Both the position numbers and the translations under genes were made by a program. Positions 1 through 5,215 of a stretch of 5,545 nt of DNA are shown piece after piece. A model generated the notes under the pieces. The model saw only the letters and a program-made list of their open reading frames with translations. It had not been told where the DNA came from and did no database searches. The stretch's first letter is position 1. Every line of letters begins with the position of its first letter. Source of the stretch: Ponticaulis sp. (lineage in GTDB: Bacteria; Pseudomonadota; Alphaproteobacteria; Caulobacterales; Hyphomonadaceae); NCBI GenBank assembly GCA_002699325.1, contig PABS01000030.1, positions 34,335-39,879 of the forward strand, read 5' to 3'.

Positions 1-87
1 GAGCTTACAAAATTCCTGTGTTCACCTGCAGCCGACCAGATTAATGGGGCACTTATGTCCATGGATGGCGGATGGGTCGCGCAATAG
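1..87 (+). CDS. C-terminal end of a short-chain dehydrogenase/reductase, 3-hydroxybutyrate dehydrogenase-like (5' truncated by window)
   Basis: Frame 1 is open from the first base to a TAG at 85-87 and gives 28 residues starting ELTKFLCSPAADQING and ending MSMDGGWVAQ. The pattern FLxSxxAxQIxG followed by a short hydrophobic strand and DGGW is the conserved end of classical SDR enzymes (C-terminal Rossmann strand and tail). The exact ending DGGW-x-AQ is typical of D-3-hydroxybutyrate dehydrogenase (NAD-dependent oxidation of 3-hydroxybutyrate to acetoacetate, in ketone body and polyhydroxybutyrate turnover). The nucleotide-binding and catalytic motifs lie outside the window, so the substrate is an inference and another SDR is possible. 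The gene converges on trmB. Because the family normally ends right after this motif, the TAG here appears to work as a real stop codon, which matters for reading the TAG inside metK. Confidence 0.75.
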   Translation, partial: ELTKFLCSPAADQINGALMSMDGGWVAQ

Positions 88-98
88 GGCGCCCAACC

Positions 99-126
99 AT
101 CCGGCTCCGCAATTTCAGCGCCGGAT
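99..126. terminator. Weak inverted repeat between convergent genes, possible terminator
   Basis: ATCCGGC at 99-105 and GCCGGAT at 120-126 form a perfect 7-bp inverted repeat with a 14-base loop. It lies between the SDR stop and the end of trmB and overlaps the last trmB codons. A perfect 8-bp palindrome, GGGCGCCC, sits next to it at 87-94. No T-run follows on either strand, so an intrinsic terminator is only a guess from the convergent position. Confidence 0.2.
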
Positions 127-798
127 AAACTCAAACCAGACGGGCTTGCAATCGCCGAGTTTTTTCAGCTGGTAACGGGTGGGTTCATGATCTGGCGGAT
201 CATGACGCCAGTCATCGGCCCGTCCCGCCTGCCAGTCGAATTCCGGATGCCGATTGAAATTCCATAGGGCTTCATCGGCATAACTCGCGACATCGGTCGC
301 GAAGCGGACCATCGCGCCTGGCCGAAGCACATGAGCCAGTTCGTCAAGAAAGGCTTGTTGTATCAGCCGCCGTTTTTGTTGACGGCGTTTCGGCCAGGGG
401 TCCGGAAACAGGATGAAGGCGCGATCAATCATGGCCTTTTCCATATTCGGCAGGACCTGACGCACATCATCTGCGTGGAGTCGCACGTTTCTCAGATTGT
501 TTTCGTCAATCCCGGTCAGCGCTTTGGCCACGCCATCGATAAAAGGTTCGGCGCCAATCATACCGACATCGCTGTGACGCCTGGCATTTCGGACCAGATG
601 TTCGCCACCACCAAAACCGATCTCCAGCCATATTTCTTCGACCGCGCCGAAGAGATCGTCGCGGCAAATTGGTGTGTCGGTTGGGAGGCTGATCTCAGGA
701 AGCAGTGCATCGACAAGATGTTTCTGCCGCTTGGACAATGGCCGCCCATCACGGCGGCCAAATGTCTTGATCTCACGGAAATGCTTTTCTTCCGTCAT
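115..798 (-). CDS. trmB: tRNA (guanine-N7-)-methyltransferase TrmB
   Basis: The product (227 aa) transfers a methyl group from S-adenosylmethionine to N7 of guanine 46 in the tRNA variable loop; it is a cytoplasmic Rossmann-fold methyltransferase. Visible landmarks are: a basic N-terminus with GRRDGRPLSKRQ; the SAM-binding motif EIGFGGGEHL at about 59-68; IGAEPF at 81-86 (acidic residue for the SAM ribose); HADDV at 108-112; the family signature FPDPWPK at 131-137 followed by a basic KRR; RFATDV at 165-170; and a C-terminal PTRYQ at 206-210. Length and motif order are normal for the family. The start is an ATG 21 bp after the metK stop, with only a weak AGAG ribosome site, so translation may depend on metK. 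Two positions usually His and Glu in TrmB appear as Gln (140 and 210; see findings). Identification is secure. Confidence 0.95.
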   Translation of the reverse strand: MTEEKHFREIKTFGRRDGRPLSKRQKHLVDALLPEISLPTDTPICRDDLFGAVEEIWLEIGFGGGEHLVRNARRHSDVGMIGAEPFIDGVAKALTGIDENNLRNVRLHADDVRQVLPNMEKAMIDRAFILFPDPWPKRRQQKRRLIQQAFLDELAHVLRPGAMVRFATDVASYADEALWNFNRHPEFDWQAGRADDWRHDPPDHEPTRYQLKKLGDCKPVWFEFIRR

Positions 799-819
799 GT
801 CTCTGACTGTTCTGAAATC

Positions 820-1992
820 TTAGAGAAGAGATTTCAGCTGGTCAGCCAGATCGACTTTTTCCCAGGAGAAACCGCCGTCGGCATCAGGCTCACGGCCAAA
901 GTGTCCGTATGCTGCTGTGCGCGCATAGATTGGCTTGTTGAGCTGAAGGTGTGTGCGAATGCCCTTCGGAGAGAGGTCCATCAGATCACGCAGAGCAGAT
1001 TCGATCTTCACCACGTCCACTTTCTCTGTGCCGTCGCAGTTGACGTAGACGGAGAGCGGCTTGGCGACGCCAATGGCGTAGGAGACCTGGATCGTGCAGC
1101 GGTCAGCCAGACCAGCAGCGACGACGTTCTTGGCGAGGTACCGGCAGGCATAAGCGGCGGAGCGGTCAACTTTCGTCGGGTCCTTACCGGAGAATGCACC
1201 GCCACCATGCGGCGCAGCACCACCATAGGTGTCGACGATGATCTTACGACCCGTCAGGCCGGCGTCACCATCGGGACCACCAATGACGAAGTTGCCTGTT
1301 GGGTTCACATAAAACTCGTCTTCGGGTGGGAACCAGCCTTCAGGCAGAACCTCTTTGACGATCGGACGCACCAGTTCGCGGATGTCGCCCGGGGTGAAAC
1401 CAAATTTGTGCTGTGTTGAGACAACGATACTTTCAACAGAGACCGGTCGGCTGTTTTCATAACGCAGCGTGACCTGAGACTTTGCGTCAGGCTCAAATTC
1501 TGGCTGTTCGCCTGATTTGCGAAGCTCGGCCATACGCTTGAGAATGCGGTGGGAATACGCAATCGGTGCCGGCATGTATTCGAGCGTTTCATTGGTCGCA
1601 AAACCAAACATGATGCCCTGGTCGCCCGCACCTTCTTCTTTGTTCTCGCCCGCATCAACGCCCATGGCGATATCGCCGGACTGGGCATGAAGCCGGTTGA
1701 TCAGCTCGGCAGTGCGCCAGTGGAAGCCCTTCTGGTGATAGCCGATATCTTTCACGGCATCGCGTACCGTTTTCTACATTTCCTCAAGGGATGGCATCAG
1801 GTCTTCCGGCATGCGCATTTCGCCGGCCAGTACGATGAGATTCGTAGTAGTAAGCGTTTCGCAGGCAACGCGTGCCTCTGGAAAGCGACCAATGAAGAGA
1901 TCAACGATCGAGTCCGAAATGCGGTCACAGACCTTGTCTGGGTGACCTTCCGAGACGCTCTCGCTCGTGAACATATAGTTAGTACGGGTCAA
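820..1992 (-). CDS. metK: S-adenosylmethionine synthetase (methionine adenosyltransferase), complete frame interrupted by one in-frame TAG at codon 73
   Basis: MetK makes S-adenosylmethionine from ATP and methionine in the cytoplasm and is normally essential. The frame runs 390 codons plus a TAA, the usual family length, with SEGHPDK at 14-20 (catalytic His17), CETL near 44-47, the ATP-binding GAGDQG at 121-126, the phosphate-loop segment GGGAFSGKD at 263-271 and a normal C-terminus ending near GHFGRE. The start is TTG at 1992, chosen because AGGGGG lies six bases upstream, no in-frame ATG or GTG lies between it and the upstream stop, and the encoded [20 protein letters not shown] matches alphaproteobacterial MetK from its first residues. 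An ATG at 1974 would cut six residues. The oddity is a TAG at 1776-1774, with the same frame continuing on both sides and no other lesion. Literally translated, the gene gives a 72-residue fragment, then a piece that could restart at a GTG (1755) lacking His17. Sequencing error, recent nonsense mutation or suppression are all possible. The gene family is certain; its functional state is not. Confidence 0.93.
1774..1776 (-). other. In-frame amber codon within metK (codon 73)
   Basis: The minus-strand reading is GAG GAA ATG TAG AAA ACG GTA CGC, that is EEM-stop-KTVR. The TAG falls in a surface-type helix between the N-terminal strand region ([11 protein letters not shown]) and the conserved DIGY motif, not at a catalytic residue. 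Codons before and after are in the same frame (1992 to 1755 is 79 whole codons), so one base change accounts for it. Sense codons one substitution away include CAG (Gln), AAG (Lys), GAG (Glu) and TAC/TAT (Tyr). Confidence 0.95.
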
Positions 1993-1998
1993 CGTGTG

Positions 1999-2004
1999 CC
2001 CCCT
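1999..2004 (-). promoter_or_regulatory. Shine-Dalgarno site of metK (AGGGGG), fixes a TTG start
   Basis: AGGGGG on the minus strand ends six bases before the TTG at 1992-1990, near-ideal spacing. It supports TTG over the in-frame ATG six codons downstream. The same bases form the 3' arm of the inverted repeat described for the metK leader. Confidence 0.75.
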
Positions 2005-2059
2005 TGCATGAAAATGGACGGCTCTTCGGCGTCAGGCCGGAGAGGTGTTAGCAAGGGGA
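1999..2059 (-). promoter_or_regulatory. Candidate structured 5' leader of metK that would occlude the ribosome binding site
   Basis: On the minus strand, UCCCCUUGC (2059-2051) is complementary to GCAAGGGGG (2007-1999): eight Watson-Crick pairs plus a terminal U-G. The 3' arm contains the metK Shine-Dalgarno site. The 43-base interval holds a second hairpin: CUCU (2044-2041), a C-A mismatch, CGGC (2039-2036), loop CUGAC (2035-2031), GCCG (2030-2027), AGAG (2025-2022). Nested helices with the ribosome site in the outer stem are the layout expected of translational control, and metK is a frequent target of SAM-sensing riboswitches. I do not recognise a known SAM riboswitch consensus, so ligand and class are unassigned. 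It could also be a protein-binding site or a chance structure. Confidence 0.45.
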
Positions 2060-2061
2060 AA

Positions 2062-2088
2062 CGTATAAAGGTATCGTTATATGTTCAA
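2062..2088 (-). promoter_or_regulatory. Possible promoter for metK-trmB in the gap after the XRE gene
   Basis: This AT-rich stretch just downstream of the regulator's stop has, on the minus strand, TTGAAC (2088-2083) resembling a -35 box, TATAAC (2081-2076) resembling a good -10 box, and TATACG (2067-2062) resembling a weaker one. The pairing TTGAAC-TATACG has a spacer of 15, shorter than ideal. TATAAC lacks a convincing -35 at the right distance, but would start the RNA near 2070, just ahead of the leader structure, whereas TATACG would start it inside the 5' arm. Evidence is by eye only. Confidence 0.25.
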
Positions 2089-2096
2089 GAGAAGAA

Positions 2097-2534
2097 TTAT
2101 TCTTCGTCTTCCCGGAAAGAAGAATTCCGGCTGAATGACTCAGCAGCGGCCTTTACGGCATCGAGAAGAGATTTGCGCAAACGCGGATCCGGAATGCTCT
2201 GGAAAGCGGTCACGAGATCAATCGTGTTCGCGTCGATCATGCCAGCGAGATCGCCATCATCACCATCTTCGGCAACGCCAAGCGCAGCCAGATCGCCGAC
2301 TTCGTCCACGCCCTGATAGAAATAATTGATCGAGACTTCCAGGACTTTGGCAACATCAAACAGGCGTCCAGCTGAGATGCGGTTTACGCCTTTCTCGTAT
2401 TTCTGAACCTGCTGAAATGTGAGTCCAAGCAATTCACCGAGGCGTTCCTGACTAAGTTTCAGCTCCCGGCGGCGCCAGCGGATCCTACGACCCACATGCT
2501 TATCAATAATGTTGGGCAGCTTGTTCTCAGACAT
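2097..2534 (-). CDS. XRE-family helix-turn-helix transcriptional regulator
   Basis: This 145-residue protein has a Cro/C1-type DNA-binding domain at about residues 12-70: VGRRIRWRRRELKLSQERLGELLG, then LTFQQVQKYEKGVNRISAGRLFDVAKVL, with the usual SQERLGELLGLTFQQVQKYE helix-turn-helix core and a YFYQG end. The C-terminal half is acidic (DEVGDL, EDGDDGDL) and then helical (DLVTAFQSIPDPRLRKSLLDAV), ending in charged residues. There is no membrane segment and no obvious ligand domain. Such regulators between lnt and metK are common in Alphaproteobacteria, but I cannot name its target or effector. It starts with ATG, preceded by only a weak ribosome site, 54 bp after the lnt stop. An inverted repeat just upstream (2572-2593) is a candidate self-regulation site. 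The family is confident; the role is unknown. Confidence 0.88.
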   Translation of the reverse strand: MSENKLPNIIDKHVGRRIRWRRRELKLSQERLGELLGLTFQQVQKYEKGVNRISAGRLFDVAKVLEVSINYFYQGVDEVGDLAALGVAEDGDDGDLAGMIDANTIDLVTAFQSIPDPRLRKSLLDAVKAAAESFSRNSSFREDEE

Positions 2535-2571
2535 TACTTACTCGGCTCGCTCGTAAAAGTGCCTGTTTGTG

Positions 2572-2593
2572 CTTGACCATTTGACAAGTCAAG
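2572..2593. promoter_or_regulatory. Inverted-repeat cluster upstream of the XRE gene, candidate operator
   Basis: TTGACaaGTCAA (2581-2592) is a 12-base palindrome, and another CTTGAC half-site lies at 2572-2577, so CTTGAC (2572-2577) also pairs with GTCAAG (2588-2593). The cluster spans the end of lnt and lies about 40-60 bp ahead of the regulator's start. Short dyads with small spacers are typical of XRE-family operators, so autoregulation is a reasonable guess, but nothing in the sequence shows binding. The lnt stop codon is part of the palindrome, which constrains some bases independently. Confidence 0.3.
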
Positions 2594-4256
2594 TCTTCCT
2601 GCCGTAAAAATAAGTAAACATGATCAGCATTACTATCGCAATAGAAGAAAAAACTATTCCAAATCTACCGTAAGTTGTGCTGATCTTTTGCGATGGTACT
2701 GTAGAGTCTACGACCTTGAGTGGCACTAACTTGTGCGTTTTCAATGAAGTTATTGACGACACTTCACGTCCGTAAGCATTCACCACAGCAGAAACCCCCA
2801 TATTTGCGGCCCTTACAAGAGGTCGGCCTGTTTCAATTGCGCGATATCGGGCGTGCGCATAATGTTGCTGGGGGCCAACACCTTCTCCAAACCAGCTATC
2901 AATCGAAATATTCACAATGAAGTGAGAGTCTCCAGCTGTTCGTCTTACGAGGCCGGGAAATAAAGCTTCGTAACAGATCAGCGGCAGAAAAGTTGTTCTG
3001 TCACCCAGTCTCAGAGGTGTTGCGGCTGGTCCCGGTGTGAAGCCGGCTGTCGCCTGTTGCTGGAGTGCGCCGGGAAGTATTGCGCTGATCGCGTGTCCAA
3101 AGGGGATGAAATCAGCTGCAGCCAACTCGCCGAAGGGTACAAGGCGATGCTTGTCGTAGATAGCAAGTGGGCCAGAAAATCGACTGCGTTCATTCAGAAC
3201 TGCCAGGCTGTTGAACCAATTCGTATCACCGTCTGGCTGACGCTCGATTCTTGATGTTCCCACGATCAGAGTGCGATCGCCGAGCTGGAGTGTCGTTGCA
3301 TCGAGGGCGTCAGGGTCCTGGAGCAGTGGCATTGGCAGCGCAGCTTCCGGCCAGACAACAAGTCTGGGCTCATCTGGAAAGTCGTCTCCTGTTCCGATCA
3401 GGTAAGCATTCAGAATATCGATAGCGGCCTGTTGTCTGAGCCGCGCTGTCTCGACCGGGTTACCGTCAGGGGACACCGGATATTTTTGCATCTGATCAAT
3501 CTGCGCATCCACGATCCGGACAGACGTCAGTGTGTCCTGTTCCTGGTGTTGCAGTCTTTGAGATCCCCAGGCCCAGGCAGTTACGAACACAACAACGCCG
3601 ATCAATAAGGGTGCCACCCGGCCAAATGCCGCGCCTGAAGGGCGGTAGTCTGCAAGAGCGGCTGGCGATGCTGCCAGCATGAGCGTGAGGATTGAAAGCC
3701 CCCAGAGCCCCAGGAGCGACGCTGTCTGAGATATGGCATCGCCCGGCACCCAAATCATGCCCGGCCAGTTCCAGGGAAATCCGCCAAAGACAATACCGCG
3801 CAGAGCTTCACATAGGGAAAGACAGACTGCAAAAAGAAAGATCCGGCCAGGTGTTTTATTCCAGAAACGTCCGGCCGCCAGACTTCCTGCGCCAAAGAAA
3901 AGTCCAAGCCCTGCGGGCAGCAAAATCAGCGGCATCCAGATGAACCAGATGTGCCGGACCGGATCTACGAGAAAGGGAGAGGCGGTCCAGTGCATGCTGG
4001 CAATGGTGAAGCCTGCCCCGAACGCCCAGCCTCGGGCAAACATGGCCCGTCCCCAGTGTGGCTTAGCGTGCGCACCATCAAGGAGCCAGACCAGCAGGCT
4101 GACCGATAAGATATAGACGGGCCAGATATTAAAAGGCGCAAACGCAAACAGCGTGAGGACGCCGCATACGAAAGAAAGCCCCAGCGATTGCAAAGGCGTC
4201 AGGCCGGCCACCAGAGAATGGAGGCTGCCAAGAGTGGGTTGGGACGGCCGGGCCAA
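2589..4256 (-). CDS. lnt: Apolipoprotein N-acyltransferase
   Basis: Lnt transfers an acyl chain from a phospholipid to the N-terminal diacylglyceryl-cysteine of apolipoproteins, the last step of lipoprotein maturation, in the inner membrane with its active site facing the periplasm. The 555-residue product has several hydrophobic membrane segments in its first 235 residues (for example about 24-44, 103-127, 137-157 and 213-232), with FAPFNIWP and FGGFPWNWPG typical of the family. A nitrilase-type domain follows (about 245-510), with the triad Glu304 (VVWPEAALP), Lys369 (IYDKHRLVPFGE) and Cys428 (LICYEALFP), plus WFGEGVGPQQH and ETGRPLVRAANMG. A last membrane helix sits near 530-551. The start is TTG at 4256: ACGGAG lies six bases upstream, and no in-frame ATG or GTG occurs before the preceding in-frame stop. 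It starts 11 bp after the corC-like gene. The final 60 or so codons are visibly more AT-rich than the rest. Confidence 0.95.
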   Translation of the reverse strand: MARPSQPTLGSLHSLVAGLTPLQSLGLSFVCGVLTLFAFAPFNIWPVYILSVSLLVWLLDGAHAKPHWGRAMFARGWAFGAGFTIASMHWTASPFLVDPVRHIWFIWMPLILLPAGLGLFFGAGSLAAGRFWNKTPGRIFLFAVCLSLCEALRGIVFGGFPWNWPGMIWVPGDAISQTASLLGLWGLSILTLMLAASPAALADYRPSGAAFGRVAPLLIGVVVFVTAWAWGSQRLQHQEQDTLTSVRIVDAQIDQMQKYPVSPDGNPVETARLRQQAAIDILNAYLIGTGDDFPDEPRLVVWPEAALPMPLLQDPDALDATTLQLGDRTLIVGTSRIERQPDGDTNWFNSLAVLNERSRFSGPLAIYDKHRLVPFGELAAADFIPFGHAISAILPGALQQQATAGFTPGPAATPLRLGDRTTFLPLICYEALFPGLVRRTAGDSHFIVNISIDSWFGEGVGPQQHYAHARYRAIETGRPLVRAANMGVSAVVNAYGREVSSITSLKTHKLVPLKVVDSTVPSQKISTTYGRFGIVFSSIAIVMLIMFTYFYGRKT

Positions 4257-4262
4257 GCAGAA

Positions 4263-4268
4263 CTCCGT
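4263..4268 (-). promoter_or_regulatory. Shine-Dalgarno site of lnt (ACGGAG), supports a TTG start
   Basis: ACGGAG on the minus strand overlaps the last base of the upstream gene's TAA stop and is six bases from the TTG at 4256-4254. The overlap points to translational coupling between the CBS-protein gene and lnt. Confidence 0.65.
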
Positions 4269-5215
4269 TAGTGTTTTTCTGGGTCGCCTGACTCAGTATT
4301 CCCTGATTTGCCGTTGGATTCTACCGGACAGCGCAGACGAATACGCCGAATACGACGTGTGTCGGCATCAAGGATTTCCATATCCACGCCGTTGGGGTGG
4401 CGAATGATCTCACCGCGCTGTGGTACGCGGCCGGCTATGGCGAACACCACGCCGCCGAGCGTGTCAATGTCGTCTTCAAACTCGAGCAAAGACATATCGA
4501 GGCCGGAATCCTCTTCAAAATCGGGGATCTCTGCGCGGGCATCCACTTCCCATATGCCCCGACCCCGTGAGGTGATGTAAGGCACATCGTCGTCATGTTC
4601 GTCTTCGATCTCTCCGACGATTGTCTCAACCAGATCCTCCAGAGACACAATCCCGTCGGTCCCGCCGTATTCATCAACCACCAGAGCAAGGTGAATGCGC
4701 GTGGACTGCATCTTTAGAAGAAGATCGGGCAGACGCATGCTTGGCGGCACATAGAGAATCTCGCGCCTCAAATTATTTAGCGGTTTGACTTCGTCTGTTT
4801 CCTGACCGTCTCCGCGGTCGGCAAGTACGGAAACCAGGTCTTTGATGTGTACGACGCCAATCGGATCATCCAGGGTTTCGCGATAAACCGGCAGGCGGGA
4901 ATGCGTTGTGTCGGCGAACAGACGAACCAGATCTGCGAGTGTGGTTTGTTCTTCGACAGCAATGATTTCTGCGCGCGGGATCATGACATCTTCAACGCGC
5001 ATGCTCTCGAATTCAGCAATACGCAATCGAATCTCGGCGGGTGAGGGTGTTGCTGTCTGGATGAAGTCCGGAGACGTTTTCGGCTCCGGTTCGGAATGAC
5101 GTGACAGGGCCGCGGTCAAGCGACCGATAAGACTCTGCCCAGGTGATGGGTCTGCGGTGTCCACTGGGACGAATTTCCCCTTATTTTTCTTCGCTGGCCG
5201 AATACGGGTCAGCAT
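4268..5215 (-). CDS. CorC/HlyC (TlyC)-type protein with paired CBS domains
   Basis: This 315-residue soluble protein has a poorly conserved charged N-terminus (1-60), then two CBS domains: about 73-130 (VEDVMIPRAEI through HSRLPVYRETLDDPIGVVHIKDL) and about 150-205 (ILYVPPSMRLPDLLLKMQ through VVDEYGGTDGIVSLEDLVETIVGEI). A CorC/HlyC transporter-associated domain follows (about 216-295, with LLEFEDDIDTLGGVVFAIAGRVPQRGE). CBS pairs bind adenine nucleotides. The N-terminal membrane domain (CNNM/DUF21) of larger relatives is absent, as in CorC. Homologues are labelled hemolysin or Mg/Co efflux protein, but the role in the ybeY-lnt cluster is not established by this sequence. The ATG at 5215 overlaps ybeY by 35 bp and has a poor ribosome site (AGG two bases away). 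A GTG at 5164, 16 bp after the ybeY stop and behind AAGGGG at a rather long spacing, is an alternative start removing 17 residues. Confidence 0.9.
   Translation of the reverse strand: MLTRIRPAKKNKGKFVPVDTADPSPGQSLIGRLTAALSRHSEPEPKTSPDFIQTATPSPAEIRLRIAEFESMRVEDVMIPRAEIIAVEEQTTLADLVRLFADTTHSRLPVYRETLDDPIGVVHIKDLVSVLADRGDGQETDEVKPLNNLRREILYVPPSMRLPDLLLKMQSTRIHLALVVDEYGGTDGIVSLEDLVETIVGEIEDEHDDDVPYITSRGRGIWEVDARAEIPDFEEDSGLDMSLLEFEDDIDTLGGVVFAIAGRVPQRGEIIRHPNGVDMEILDADTRRIRRIRLRCPVESNGKSGNTESGDPEKH

Noticed and set aside
331..1419. Long open frame (362 codons) on the plus strand
   Set aside because: It lies wholly antisense to trmB and metK, both confirmed by motifs. Its product shows no recognisable domain, and long antisense frames opposite metK are a common artefact of codon bias.
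820..1755. Separate gene for the 311-codon downstream part of metK, starting at GTG 1755
   Set aside because: It is in the same frame as the upstream fragment, the GTG has no convincing ribosome site, and a protein starting there would lack SEGHPDK with its catalytic His. It is the rest of metK.
1774..1776. Frameshift or programmed frameshifting as the cause of the metK break
   Set aside because: The 72-codon and 311-codon parts are in the same frame (79 whole codons apart), so no shift is needed; it is a simple in-frame stop.
1774..1776. Genome-wide reassignment of TAG to an amino acid
   Set aside because: The SDR gene at 1-87 ends in TAG exactly where its family ends, and one internal TAG is not enough evidence. 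The other visible genes end in TAA or TGA, so the case is not fully closed.
1993..2096. Known SAM/SAH or SAM-II riboswitch upstream of metK
   Set aside because: The expected short hairpin whose loop pairs with the ribosome site as a pseudoknot is not seen as I recall it; instead a nested two-helix layout is present, so I left the class unassigned.
1549..2316. Plus-strand open frame of 255 codons across metK, the leader and the XRE gene
   Set aside because: It is antisense to two recognisable genes, and its composition (rich in Ser, Arg and Ala toward the end) is that of a shadow frame.
3496..3753. Additional minus-strand frame of 85 codons inside lnt
   Set aside because: It overlaps lnt in another frame, has no ribosome site or recognisable motif, and is rich in Arg, Gly and Ala as shadow frames usually are.
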